A stretch of DNA of 64,000 nt, from IMG/VR virus record IMGVR_UViG_3300009164_000061, positions 1 to 64,000 of that record; one strand, written 5' to 3'. Below the pieces are notes generated by a model. The model was not told where the DNA came from. It ran no database searches and saw nothing but the letters and a program-made list of their open reading frames with translations. Below, one piece after another: positions 9,227 through 18,284 of this stretch (positions within the stretch are counted from its first letter, which is position 1; each line of letters opens with the position of its first letter). Made by a program: the position numbers and the translations under genes. This DNA comes from a virus.

Positions 9227-10669
9227 TTATGCATTTTGATCAACAAATCCAAAACAAACATTACAATAGTATTCTGACGCAGTATAGACAAAACTTACAA
9301 TGCTTACAGTACCGTCTATTCGAATAATTGTATATCCCTCTTCTCCAATAAATTGAGTGTATTGAGTTCCATTAACTGCATTTTGAAAGGTTATACCCTG
9401 TGAAAAAATTGGAGTAAATGGCGCTGATACTTGAACCGGTACCTGTACACCAGGTTGACCTACACTTGCAAATGCAACCAATGGGTTTAGAACAGGTTGA
9501 CTAAACACTGCAGTAAAAGTTCCAGCAAATTGATTTAAAATTTGATTACCACTAAGCGGTACACCATATTGTTCAGGAAAAGTTGTTGCTGCAAACATAC
9601 CATTCGTTATTCCCATACCACCACCGCTTTGACTAACTGCAATTGTAATATTATTTTGGCCTATGCCTGTCGCAGAGGTTGATGTAACCGAATTAATTGT
9701 CATCCATTGAAATCCTGAACTACCGAAACTTGACCAATTATTCCAATAACCATTATCAGTTAACCACGTACTTGCAGCATTACCGCTTATAAAAACTTGG
9801 CCGCTTACGCTATTTGCAACTTCAATAAAACTGGCTTCAGTTAGTGAGGTTGATCTCTTAAATCCAACTGCAGCAGTTTCATCACCTAATAGTTTACAAT
9901 TTCTAGGCGTTCCATATGCTGCACTATTTTGTACTGTCATTGTGCCTTCGTAGCCTGGACATAATACTGGATAAAACGGACTGTTAATAATTTCAATACC
10001 ATTAGCATTAGTTTCTGGATCAGAGCTAATGTCATTATTCCAATAACCACCATTAACTCTCACCCACATCCCATTTACGTTATTATTAATAACAATATCA
10101 ATTATATCTCCAGTTGTCCAAGCGGATAATGATACTCCATTAACGATGTTTCCATTGTACCAAATGGTTCCATCACTACGATAACCTATACTTTGATCAT
10201 CATTACCTGGGAATGCACCGTAAGGGGTTGGGGTAACACCATTATAATTCATATTTGCAGTACCAATACCAATATAGTGACTATCTGGGAGAGTTGCAGG
10301 CGCTAATAAACTAACTAGAACGCTAAACATTACTTGGTCATTAGCCCCAATTAATTTAGTTCCTAATGTTGATTGTACGTATCCAAATAGTTGTTGGACG
10401 GTTTGATTACTGTTACTTAAACCTGCGCTATTACCTAAACGAGTTGGGTCTAAATAGAGATAGTCAGCTACTGGTGTTGGATGTAAATCATTAGGCTGCG
10501 AATAGGCAATAACGTAACCCAAGTCCTGATCTGGACCTTGCCACCATTGAACTCCACCTGGTGAAGTTGTATAATCTTGGTCGTCTACGCTAATTGCTAG
10601 ATCTCCAACTTGATCTGTTCCAGCAATTGGAGAACCTGTATTGTATGCAAATGATTTTGAGGTTGACAT
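9227..10669 (-). CDS. Virion adhesin with SPRY-like domain (480 aa)
   Basis: Residues about 145-265 read as a SPRY/B30.2-like beta sandwich: IGIGTANMNYNG, SIGYRSDGTIWYNGN, GDIIDIVINNNVNGMWVRVN and FYPVLCPGYEGTMTV. Flanking segments are Gly/Asn/Ser/Thr rich. SPRY-like domains occur in phage tail fibres and capsid decorations. It lies downstream of the gp15-like gene on the same strand, 20 bases away, consistent with a late virion transcript. Confidence 0.6.
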   Translation of the reverse strand: MSTSKSFAYNTGSPIAGTDQVGDLAISVDDQDYTTSPGGVQWWQGPDQDLGYVIAYSQPNDLHPTPVADYLYLDPTRLGNSAGLSNSNQTVQQLFGYVQSTLGTKLIGANDQVMFSVLVSLLAPATLPDSHYIGIGTANMNYNGVTPTPYGAFPGNDDQSIGYRSDGTIWYNGNIVNGVSLSAWTTGDIIDIVINNNVNGMWVRVNGGYWNNDISSDPETNANGIEIINSPFYPVLCPGYEGTMTVQNSAAYGTPRNCKLLGDETAAVGFKRSTSLTEASFIEVANSVSGQVFISGNAASTWLTDNGYWNNWSSFGSSGFQWMTINSVTSTSATGIGQNNITIAVSQSGGGMGITNGMFAATTFPEQYGVPLSGNQILNQFAGTFTAVFSQPVLNPLVAFASVGQPGVQVPVQVSAPFTPIFSQGITFQNAVNGTQYTQFIGEEGYTIIRIDGTVSIVSFVYTASEYYCNVCFGFVDQNA

Positions 10670-10689
10670 TTGTTTATTTTATTATTTTA

Positions 10690-11445
10690 TTAAGTATTTG
10701 GACTGTTTTGATCAACCCATTCAGTTTTAGTTAATTTATCACCACTTGGACCTTTACGATTAACTTCAAATCTTTCAATAACATTTGAACTTTTACGTTT
10801 AGAGGTATGCTCAAAACTCGGTAAGTATGTTTCAACGTCAACTGATAGAGTAACGTTTAGTTTATTATTATCAAGCATTGTAAACTTATAAGTCTTATCG
10901 GTTGTTGGATTATCTGGAAAATGAAATTGCGCAGGAATTCTTACTCCGTGATATTGAAAATACATTACACGGTTTGCATAAAAAATATGTAACATATTTT
11001 CAGCAATCTTAAATGCTTTATTTAAGTTATCGCAAATAATTTTAACATCAAATTTAATTGACATTGGAAAAGAAAATAGCTGAGCTGAATATCCAGTTAG
11101 GATATTTTGATCGTTTTCTCCTCGTTCAGGTTCAGTAAAACTACCCCTAACAAACCTATTTGTAATATCAGACGGTTTAACTTGGAAGCTTGAAAGAGTT
11201 ACAATTCCTCTTGGAATAATATCATAGGTTCCTTCTGCTGCTGGAATGCGACAATTATCAGGCAGTCCAATATAAAAATCCTTTAAGAAGCCTTCATCTG
11301 TTCCATAATTATAAAGAAACGGAACCTTAAAAGTTTCATTATGATCATTTCGTGCAATAGTAATCTCCATTTCTCCGTTTAACAAATCGAGCAAGGCAAT
11401 TGTTAAATTTCTTAGAAAAATATCGTCGGTGTTTAATGTTTTCAT
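10690..11445 (-). CDS. Tail sheath stabiliser / tail terminator, T4 gp15-like (251 aa)
   Basis: Order and spacing of motifs follow T4 gp15: an N-terminal helix (FLRNLTIALLDLLNGEMEITIAR), then VPFLYNYGTDEGFLKDF, a central IPRGIVTLSSFQVKPSDITN, FPMSIKFDVKIICDNLNKAFKIAENMLHIF and VTLSVDVETYLP. gp15 forms the hexameric ring capping tail tube and sheath. Length is close to T4 gp15 (272 aa). A late promoter box on the minus strand lies six bases upstream of the start. Confidence 0.65.
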   Translation of the reverse strand: MKTLNTDDIFLRNLTIALLDLLNGEMEITIARNDHNETFKVPFLYNYGTDEGFLKDFYIGLPDNCRIPAAEGTYDIIPRGIVTLSSFQVKPSDITNRFVRGSFTEPERGENDQNILTGYSAQLFSFPMSIKFDVKIICDNLNKAFKIAENMLHIFYANRVMYFQYHGVRIPAQFHFPDNPTTDKTYKFTMLDNNKLNVTLSVDVETYLPSFEHTSKRKSSNVIERFEVNRKGPSGDKLTKTEWVDQNSPNT

Positions 11446-11450
11446 CTGGT

Positions 11451-11459
11451 TTATTTATT
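11451..11459 (-). promoter_or_regulatory. Late promoter box AATAAATAA
   Basis: Minus-strand AATAAATAA six bases before the gp15-like start codon; one of about 20 such boxes before virion genes. The short leader would leave little untranslated RNA. Confidence 0.55.
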
Positions 11460-11486
11460 TATGCCCAGACTCAACTCTTAGAAAAT

Positions 11487-11516
11487 AAAAAAGGTACCCA
11501 ATGCTGGATACCTTTT
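11487..11516 (-). terminator. Intrinsic terminator of the tmRNA gene
   Basis: Read on the minus strand, AAAAGGTA and TACCTTTT form a stem (11489-11496 with 11509-11516) followed by a U tract, directly after the tmRNA 3' end. Confidence 0.7.
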
Positions 11517-11517
11517 G

Positions 11518-11886
11518 TGGTGTGGAGATAGGCGGAATCGAACCGCCGTCCAAAAAACCTCTAATTAAACTTTCATTTACACGCTTAGTCCATTTTTCTA
11601 ATTGGACGAAATATCTTATTCTTTAACGACTTAAAGCTAAAGTCGGTAACGGTTCGACTTGGCCGCTACGCCATGCTGGTTTTGCAACTTTGGTTAGTCA
11701 AGCAGTTGCCGCTTGGTTACTTATGCAGCTAAAAGCTCTTCAGTAACAGGAGTGTTAACGCCTTGGTTAACTAGGCTCCAGAAAGTAGTGTTGCCACTTA
11801 TTGTTTGTAATACATTTTAACGAGTCTTAGCATCATCCTCGGCGTGCAAGCGTAACCGATAATTTCTGTCAAAACCGGTTATCCCC
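11518..11886 (-). ncRNA. ssrA: Transfer-messenger RNA (tmRNA)
   Basis: The 5' end GGGGAUAACCGGUUUUGAC and 3' end carrying GGCGGUUCGAUUCCGCC (T arm) form the alanine tRNA-like domain. The 7-bp acceptor stem pairs GGGGAUA with UAUCUCC and contains the G3-U pair that specifies alanine. After the discriminator A the encoded bases are CACCA rather than plain CCA. The best tag frame is 11721-11795: resume codon GGC after UAAGU, then GNTTFW...VTEELLAA and UAA, 24 residues. tmRNA with SmpB rescues stalled ribosomes and tags proteins for ClpXP. No smpB is in the window, so the host protein is presumably used. Confidence 0.92.
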
Positions 11887-11897
11887 ATATAATAGTT

Positions 11898-11917
11898 ATT
11901 ATACCTAATTATTTATA
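11898..11917 (-). promoter_or_regulatory. Promoter region of the tmRNA gene: TATAAT box and TATAAATAAT box
   Basis: On the minus strand, TATAAATAAT (11917-11908) is followed by TATAAT (11903-11898), 11 bases before the GGGG 5' end of tmRNA. Both the late-type and the non-late-type box are present, so the RNA may be made throughout infection. Confidence 0.55.
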
Positions 11918-11951
11918 CAGGTGGTCTCTTTCATAAACGTTTTACTCTGCT

Positions 11952-11960
11952 GATAAATAA
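11952..11960 (+). promoter_or_regulatory. Late promoter box GATAAATAA
   Basis: GATAAATAA 22 bases before the ATG of the gp6-like wedge gene; matches the T4 late consensus TATAAATA in core and position. Confidence 0.6.
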
Positions 11961-11982
11961 CCTAAAAGAAGCTACTCCTTAA

Positions 11983-13677
11983 ATGGCAAACCTTACTAAA
12001 CAAAATACCAGTCTAAGGCTCTTTACTAGTTTAAATATACGAGTTAGAGATATTCTTAGCGAAACTATACAGTTCTTACAAACAAAGTTTAAACAGAGTC
12101 GTTCTGTATTTACTGCAGCTTCTCCATTTGGCCAGCTATTAATTGTTGTAGAAAACTTAAGTCAACTTATTTTTTATTATATTGAAGACTCAATTACTGA
12201 ACTAAATATAAATGAAGCAAGTCGAGTTTCGTCAATCTATTCGCTAGCTACTCTTGCTGGCCATAACCCAAGTAGAGCAATTGGTGCAACCGGTCAAATC
12301 CGAATTGTTAGAAAACCCAATATTACCCCACCTGCCACTAAAGTTGTGCTTAATAACCTATTTAGAGTTCGTTGTGAAAATAATGGACTTACCTATGCAA
12401 TTGAACTTACTCAAGAAGAAGTAAGACTTGCGCTAAGTGGTACTGAAACTACTGCAATTTTTAGTGTTCGACAAGGTCAAATTGAATCCCAAACCTTTAC
12501 CGCAAAGGGCATTGCATTTGAAAGTTATCAAATGGGAGCGCCGAATAATTTTTATATTGATAATTTTATCGTTAACGTGTATGTTAACGGAGAGAAATGG
12601 ACCAAATACGAATCACTATTAGATATTCCAAGAGGAGCAAAAGGATTTATTGCAAAAACTGGTATAACAAATGGATTGGACATCTATTTTGGTAATGGAT
12701 CATTTGGTAAAATTCCAACAACCGGTTCAACTATTGTTGTTGAATACTTAAATACTGACGGCTCTTCAGGTAATGTTAAAGTTGAGAATAACTCGCAAGT
12801 ATCATTTTCATTTGTTGATACTGGATTTTCTCCAATTGGAGAAGAGATTATAATGAGCGATTATTTTACAATTGTAACAATAAGTGCTCCAAATTTTGGA
12901 GTAGATCCAGAAGATCCTGCCTTAACTCGATTAATTGCACCACGTGCATCAAAAAGTTTTGCGCTAGTTAACTTAGATAATTATGAAGTCTTATTACAAA
13001 AAATGCAAATGTTTTCAACCATTAAAGTATTTTTAGACCAAGATGCAAATGGTAATATTTTGGATTCACGAATGATTAATCTTTTTTTGGTTCCGGATGT
13101 TACTCAAATGTTTAAAAATGGAACCGACTATTTTAATCTACCGGTTAGTAATTTTAAGTTAACTGATTTTCAAAAGAATGAGTTAATGAAATACGTTGAA
13201 AAATCTGGAACAAAAATGATTTCAACTGACCTAAAAATACTTGATCCAAAAATTACAAAATACGTAATTAATTTAAGTATTATTGCGTTTGATGATGTTT
13301 CTCAAGATATTGTTAAGTCAGATATTGCCGACGCTCTAGGTAAATACTTTATTAAATTGAAAAGACAAGATCGTGTTCCAAAGAGTGATTTAATTGCAGT
13401 AGTTGAAGCAATTAACGGAGTTGACTCAGTTAGTATTAATATGATTAGTGAGCTTGACGAACTTAATAAAACTGCAAATCCAGCAACTGATAAACTGATT
13501 GGACTAGATGATTTTAATGATATTATTATTGGACTAGACGAGTTTCCAGTAGTACGTGGAGGTTGGACTGATTCTCAAGGTAATAAGTATGCAGAAGGTT
13601 TATCTGAATCTGCACTAGGCGCACTAAATATTTCAATTAAAGCACAGGTAGCCCGTAAAAATATTGGAATTATATGA
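11983..13677 (+). CDS. Baseplate wedge protein, T4 gp6-like (564 aa)
   Basis: The N-terminal region (ILSETIQFLQTKFKQSRSVFTAASPFGQLLIVVENLSQLIFYYIEDS) and the central baseplate-J part (IYFGNGSFGKIPTTGSTIVVEYLNTDGSSGNV; ILDPKITKYVINLSII) are characteristic of gp6 wedge proteins. gp6 dimers build the inner ring of the T4 baseplate. T4 gp6 is 660 aa; this one is somewhat shorter. It overlaps the next small gene by four bases (ATGA), indicating translational coupling. Confidence 0.85.
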   Translation: MANLTKQNTSLRLFTSLNIRVRDILSETIQFLQTKFKQSRSVFTAASPFGQLLIVVENLSQLIFYYIEDSITELNINEASRVSSIYSLATLAGHNPSRAIGATGQIRIVRKPNITPPATKVVLNNLFRVRCENNGLTYAIELTQEEVRLALSGTETTAIFSVRQGQIESQTFTAKGIAFESYQMGAPNNFYIDNFIVNVYVNGEKWTKYESLLDIPRGAKGFIAKTGITNGLDIYFGNGSFGKIPTTGSTIVVEYLNTDGSSGNVKVENNSQVSFSFVDTGFSPIGEEIIMSDYFTIVTISAPNFGVDPEDPALTRLIAPRASKSFALVNLDNYEVLLQKMQMFSTIKVFLDQDANGNILDSRMINLFLVPDVTQMFKNGTDYFNLPVSNFKLTDFQKNELMKYVEKSGTKMISTDLKILDPKITKYVINLSIIAFDDVSQDIVKSDIADALGKYFIKLKRQDRVPKSDLIAVVEAINGVDSVSINMISELDELNKTANPATDKLIGLDDFNDIIIGLDEFPVVRGGWTDSQGNKYAEGLSESALGALNISIKAQVARKNIGII

Positions 13678-13919
13678 TAAGAAACTCTCTGTACCAAAAG
13701 GTGTATAATAGAAAAGACCGACGTCTTCATCTGGGTTATATGTATAAAGATAACTTAATGAAACGAGTCCTTTCAAATCAAATGTTTGGAGCAAACCCGA
13801 TATTAGATTCGTTTATTGCATATATTGAAGCTTACATTTACGAGCATATCGAAGCAGTTAAACAAATTAAAATATTCGCAAATCCTGCGCTAGATAAGAA
13901 TGAAAATCGACTAAACTAA
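13674..13919 (+). CDS. Small conserved-looking phage protein, unknown (81 aa)
   Basis: The start overlaps the gp6 stop as ATGA. The protein is basic at its N-terminus (YQKVYNRKDRRLHLGYMYKDNLMKRVL) and helical afterwards (ILDSFIAYIEAYIYEHIEAVKQIKIF). Placement between the gp6 wedge and terminase genes suggests a small morphogenesis role; no family is recognised. Confidence 0.6.
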   Translation: MIRNSLYQKVYNRKDRRLHLGYMYKDNLMKRVLSNQMFGANPILDSFIAYIEAYIYEHIEAVKQIKIFANPALDKNENRLN

Positions 13920-13922
13920 TGT

Positions 13923-14669
13923 ATGGCTGGACCAGTATTCTCAAAGGAAAAAAAGGCTCAAATTAAGGGAGAGCTTGAATCACTATTAAGCACCTATTCC
14001 GGTGGACCTAATCAGGAAGACAATAATATTGATGAGCAGCTTGCTGAAATTGCAGCCGCTCCACCATTAGATTTTATTGAAATGAACTCAGTCTTTGAAA
14101 GGCAGGCTAAAAATATTACTGACTCTCTTCTATCGTTCTATGTAGATCTTGGTGTATTAGACCAGCACGAATACATTAAACAAAAACAGATGCTTGATAA
14201 TTCAAGTATTCAAAATATATTCTTTCAGTTAAAAACCATCCGCATGGCAATTGAAAAAATAACTGAAGAAATTAATCAAGGAAATACTCATCCTAGATTA
14301 TTTGAAGTATTTGGACAACTTCAGGATAAATTAACAGCTGTTGTAAAAACTCAAGCAAATTACATGCTATTCCTAGAGGATACTTATAAAAAGGTAAATC
14401 AAGATATAGCTCAAAAAGATTCAGGCGGAGCCGGACCTCAAGCAAGAGCAATACCTCAAAGCTCAAGCGATTACTACATCACGGCTGGAACTAAAAATTT
14501 AATAAAAGAAATTGACGCCCTTGAAATAGAAGAAGATACTTCTGACTCTAGGCACTTAACTCACCCAGGTCGAAAGGCTGAAGTTATGATAGAACGTGGA
14601 GTATCCAATGTTATTATTACGGAAGATAGCGATATCGACTATATGGATGACGTCAATTCATTAATATGA
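13923..14669 (+). CDS. Candidate small terminase subunit / packaging protein (248 aa)
   Basis: The gene directly precedes and overlaps (four bases, ATGA) the large terminase, the usual place of the small subunit. The protein is mainly helical with likely coiled coil (VLDQHEYIKQKQMLDNSSIQNIFFQLKTIRMAIEKITEEI), as in T4 gp16, with acidic ends. It is longer than T4 gp16 (164 aa) and has no obvious DNA-binding helix-turn-helix. The call is mostly positional. Confidence 0.5.
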   Translation: MAGPVFSKEKKAQIKGELESLLSTYSGGPNQEDNNIDEQLAEIAAAPPLDFIEMNSVFERQAKNITDSLLSFYVDLGVLDQHEYIKQKQMLDNSSIQNIFFQLKTIRMAIEKITEEINQGNTHPRLFEVFGQLQDKLTAVVKTQANYMLFLEDTYKKVNQDIAQKDSGGAGPQARAIPQSSSDYYITAGTKNLIKEIDALEIEEDTSDSRHLTHPGRKAEVMIERGVSNVIITEDSDIDYMDDVNSLI

Positions 14670-16636
14670 AAGATTTTATAGCAAATAGCGGAAGTAGAAC
14701 TCAGATGAAGCTTTCCGACCTTGACCAGGAAAATAGTGCGATTTGGACAACCGTTAAGGTACAACAGTTACTTGATGATTTTGAAAATGGCGTGATTGAT
14801 ATTAAAACAATCAAAAATTCCCCATTTAAAGATAATGATCCAGTTTGGAAAAAGGCAAATATTGTATTTGAATATACTCCAGAAGAGCTTGAAGAAATCC
14901 GAAAATGTAAAGCCGACCCAGTTTACTTTGCCGGTAAATATGCTCAAGTAATGCAGGAGCAAGGTATTGAGCAAATCATCTTACGTGACTATCAAGAAGA
15001 AATTATCCGATCATTTAAGAATAATCGATTTAATTGCTTAATGGCAAGTCGTCAAATTGGAAAGACCGTAATGTCTGGCGTATTTATTGCCTGGTACTTA
15101 ATATTCCATACTGATAAAAACGTATTGGCTGTAGCAAATATTGCATCAACCACTAAAGAGGTTCTAGATAAAATTAAATCAGTACTTGAAAATCTACCGT
15201 TCTTCCTAAAACCTGGCTGTATTTCAAATAATGTAATGTCAATGAAATTTGACAATGGTTGCCGATTAATTGGTCGTACTACCACTAAAAATACAGGTAT
15301 TGGTTTTACAATTCACGTACTCTACATTGATGAGTTTGCTCATATTAACCCATCCTATCTTGATTTCTTTTATCGAGCAATTTATCCTACAATTTCAGCC
15401 TCATCCAATTCAAAGATTATAATAACTTCAACACCAAATGGTATGAACCGATTCTATGATATTTACATGGATGCAATGAACGGTAATAATACATACGTTC
15501 CGTTACGAGTAGATTGGTGGCAAGTTCCAGGTAGAGATGATGAATGGAAGCAGGCAACCATTGCAAACTTAGGATCAGAAGAAGACTTTAATCAGGAATA
15601 TGGGCTACAATTCTTTTCATCAGATAAGTTGCTATTACCATCAAAGGATCTTAAGAAAATATTTAATTTACGCACATCATATATCACCCCAGAATGGGCT
15701 CAAAGCCCAGAGCATTTAGTACTATTAGACGGCTTTACCGTTCACCCAAACCTTGCCAAATTAACACCAGACGATATTAAAAACGATGGTAATAACTATA
15801 TTTTTGCAATTGACACGGCTGACGGATTGGGTAGAGATTATTCAGTAATTAATATCTTTAAGTTAGCAGCACTTCCGTTAAAAATGCTAGATCAAGTAAA
15901 AGACTTTATTAAAAATGAAGGTGATATTTTTACGCTGGTGCAAGTTGCAACTTTTAGGTCAAACAAAAAAGATATTAACGAATATTGTAATACTTTAGAA
16001 CATTTGTTGTATAATATCTTTAATCCTGAAAAAGTTAAACTTTTAATTGAGCTTAACCATAAAGGCGAATGGGTAATGGATAAGCTAACACAAAACGAGG
16101 ATTTTTGGCCAGGTCAAGTAATTCACTCAAAGCACACAACCACTTCAATAAATTGGAAACCTGGGTTAAAGATGACAGAGACAAATAAGACTAAATATTG
16201 TGAGCGCTTTAAATATCTAGCTGCAGTAAATAAAATTTTACCAAATGAACATAAAACAGTTCATGAGCTTGGTGCATTTGGCCGATCCAGCAATGGTAAT
16301 TACCGAAGTCAAAGTGGCAATGACGATTTAGCAATTACGTGTGTTGAAACGGCAGCATTCTTTGAATCACCAAACTTTTGGGAATTAGTAAATGACGAAC
16401 TTGATAGACTACCTAAAGATTATTTGTCAAAAGTATATTCATTATATTTAGGCGAAGCTTATCTTGGAAATTCTTCAGGTTACGATCACTCAGCCTTAAG
16501 AGAATTAAATACAACGGCTGAGGTTAAAAAACCTGGCAAAATGGTTAATGTATTTGATGAAATGACAATAGACCAAATAAAAAGAACGCGTGATGCATTC
16601 TACGGAAATAATTCAAAGTCAGGCTATGAAACATGA
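14666..16636 (+). CDS. Large terminase subunit, T4 gp17-like packaging ATPase/nuclease (656 aa)
   Basis: Walker A is MASRQIGKTVMSG (about residues 127-139), Walker B with catalytic acid is VLYIDEFAHI (about 218-227), and the coupling motif IITSTPNGMNRFYDIY follows. The C-terminal RNase H-like nuclease begins with FAIDTADGLGRDYSVINIF (about 380). Upstream, LRDYQEEIIRSF resembles the adenine-binding segment of gp17. It pumps DNA into proheads and cuts the concatemer. Length is near T4 gp17 (610 aa). No intron or inserted domain is visible. Confidence 0.95.
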   Translation: MKDFIANSGSRTQMKLSDLDQENSAIWTTVKVQQLLDDFENGVIDIKTIKNSPFKDNDPVWKKANIVFEYTPEELEEIRKCKADPVYFAGKYAQVMQEQGIEQIILRDYQEEIIRSFKNNRFNCLMASRQIGKTVMSGVFIAWYLIFHTDKNVLAVANIASTTKEVLDKIKSVLENLPFFLKPGCISNNVMSMKFDNGCRLIGRTTTKNTGIGFTIHVLYIDEFAHINPSYLDFFYRAIYPTISASSNSKIIITSTPNGMNRFYDIYMDAMNGNNTYVPLRVDWWQVPGRDDEWKQATIANLGSEEDFNQEYGLQFFSSDKLLLPSKDLKKIFNLRTSYITPEWAQSPEHLVLLDGFTVHPNLAKLTPDDIKNDGNNYIFAIDTADGLGRDYSVINIFKLAALPLKMLDQVKDFIKNEGDIFTLVQVATFRSNKKDINEYCNTLEHLLYNIFNPEKVKLLIELNHKGEWVMDKLTQNEDFWPGQVIHSKHTTTSINWKPGLKMTETNKTKYCERFKYLAAVNKILPNEHKTVHELGAFGRSSNGNYRSQSGNDDLAITCVETAAFFESPNFWELVNDELDRLPKDYLSKVYSLYLGEAYLGNSSGYDHSALRELNTTAEVKKPGKMVNVFDEMTIDQIKRTRDAFYGNNSKSGYET

Positions 16637-16931
16637 TGATTTTTTAAAATTCGACTATGGCACTAACAAAAAACAAATTTTTGATATAGTAGTTGCCCAA
16701 ATAGAGTTAGCCTTTTCTGAAAAGAGGGCCCATATCTATATTAAAAAACTGAAAATCGTCGATGAAGAATTAGACGTTATTGCTGACCGTAAAGATTGGC
16801 CGGACTGCTTGACTAAAGCACTTGCATTTTACAAGCAAATTGAAGATTACGAATCTTGTTCAAAATGTCAAAAATTATTGGATAAGATTAATATTAAAAC
16901 AAAAAAAAGAATCACTAAATCTAATGGCTGA
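16626..16931 (+). CDS. Small hypothetical protein (101 aa)
   Basis: The start at 16626 (MKHDDFLKFDYGTNK) is preferred over 16590 because it overlaps the terminase stop by only 11 bases. It is a charged helical protein with a CSKC pair near the C-terminus (YESCSKCQKLLDKI), too few cysteines for a full zinc site unless it dimerises. It overlaps the start of phoH by eight bases, so the three genes are coupled. Confidence 0.6.
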   Translation: MKHDDFLKFDYGTNKKQIFDIVVAQIELAFSEKRAHIYIKKLKIVDEELDVIADRKDWPDCLTKALAFYKQIEDYESCSKCQKLLDKINIKTKKRITKSNG

Positions 16932-17646
16932 AAAACTACAATCAAAAAGAAAGGCTCAATCGTTTAAACCTGAATTAACTGAAAAAGAGTTAAGGCAAAT
17001 TAATTTAAAACCTTCGCAGTCCGATTATTTACAAAAGATCATGTCTAGTGACATCACTTTGTGTTATGGACCAGCAGGTACAAGTAAAACTTTTACTGCA
17101 TGCTTAGCTGCACTCAAACTTTACCTAGGTGGAAAAATTAAAAAAATTATCTTATCTAAACCAATTCAGGAGTCTGGAGAGAAGCTTGGATTCTTGCCGG
17201 GAGAAATAAAGGATAAAATTGATCCATTTATGGAAAGTTATCGATCTAATTTGGTAAAATTATTAAATGATCCTAATAATGTTGGTTGGTTAGAAGCAAC
17301 TGGAATTATTGAATTTAGGCCTCTTGCCTATATGAGAGGTGCAACATTTGATAATTGTTTAATGATTTTAGATGAAGCTCAAAATGCTGATTTTAAACAG
17401 TTAATGCTATTCATTACTAGGATGGGTAAAGATTCTAAGGTATTAATATGTGGAGACGTAAGCCAATATGATATAGCAAAGAGTAAAGTAGCTTTACCTG
17501 ATTTTATTGAATTGCTTAGCGGAATCAATGGGTTAAGTGTGCATACATTTAAAGACGAAGATATTGTGAGAAATAAAATACTAATTCAGATAACCGAAAG
17601 ATATGATAAATGGAAATCTGCAAACCCCAATAAATACACCAACTAA
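16924..17646 (+). CDS. phoH: PhoH-like ATPase (240 aa)
   Basis: It starts at ATG 16924 (MAEKLQSKRK). Walker A YGPAGTSKTF (about 48-57), a PIQESGEKLGFLPGEIKDK segment and Walker B CLMILDEAQNA (about 144-154) are diagnostic of the PhoH family, as is LMLFITRMGKDSKVLICGDVSQYD. PhoH proteins are RNA-linked NTPases widespread in large phages; the function in infection is not settled. It sits between the terminase and sigma-factor genes. Confidence 0.9.
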   Translation: MAEKLQSKRKAQSFKPELTEKELRQINLKPSQSDYLQKIMSSDITLCYGPAGTSKTFTACLAALKLYLGGKIKKIILSKPIQESGEKLGFLPGEIKDKIDPFMESYRSNLVKLLNDPNNVGWLEATGIIEFRPLAYMRGATFDNCLMILDEAQNADFKQLMLFITRMGKDSKVLICGDVSQYDIAKSKVALPDFIELLSGINGLSVHTFKDEDIVRNKILIQITERYDKWKSANPNKYTN

Positions 17647-17655
17647 ACTAATTAA

Positions 17656-18282
17656 ATGAGCGCATACGATCTACTGAATAAGCAATTAAACGACGAAATG
17701 CAAAGCCTGGCTGAAATTATTAAGTCAGGTAAATACACAGAAAAAGATCGGAACCGACTAGCCTCAATTATGTATCCAAAGTTAAAATATTTTATTTGGA
17801 AATTTTTTAATGATTCGGATGAAACTGATGAGGTGTTACACAACACCCTTTTTAAAATATTTAAAGGAATTGCGTCTTATAGCGATAACTATCGATTTAC
17901 GACCTGGATTTACACAATTGCAAAAAATGAAGCACTACTTCATCAGCATAAATTAAAACAACAATATGCAACAAGCCTAGATAATTTAACAAAACCTTTA
18001 AATATATTAGATGATTCAGCCTATACTTTTGAAAAAGAAGTGTACTTCGATGATTTATATAATATGACTAGATTTGAAATTAATGCTTTGCCTGAATGTA
18101 TTGAAAAATCAATATTAATTGATAAGGAATTGCATCATATGCGAGGTAATGAGATTGCTGAGAAATACGAAATGAATTTGAATACGGTTAAAACCAAAAT
18201 CAGAAAAGCTCGTAAAATGTTAAAAGAGGCTGTGTTAACTAAAAACCCACACATGGTCGATAAACTCGAAGAATATTTTTAA
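17656..18282 (+). CDS. ECF-like sigma-70 family RNA polymerase sigma factor, candidate late sigma (208 aa)
   Basis: Region 2 is recognisable in ETDEVLHNTLFKIFKGIASY and FTTWIYTIAKNEALLHQHK (about residues 55-100), region 4 in LPECIEKSILIDKELHHMRGNEIAEKY and LNTVKTKIRKARKMLKEAV, a helix-turn-helix (about 145-195). There is no region 1 or 3. T4 uses the small sigma gp55 for TATAAATA late promoters. Given about 20 ATAAATAA boxes here, this protein is the best candidate for their recognition (inference). It lies nine bases after phoH. Confidence 0.85.
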   Translation: MSAYDLLNKQLNDEMQSLAEIIKSGKYTEKDRNRLASIMYPKLKYFIWKFFNDSDETDEVLHNTLFKIFKGIASYSDNYRFTTWIYTIAKNEALLHQHKLKQQYATSLDNLTKPLNILDDSAYTFEKEVYFDDLYNMTRFEINALPECIEKSILIDKELHHMRGNEIAEKYEMNLNTVKTKIRKARKMLKEAVLTKNPHMVDKLEEYF

Positions 18283-18284
18283 TT

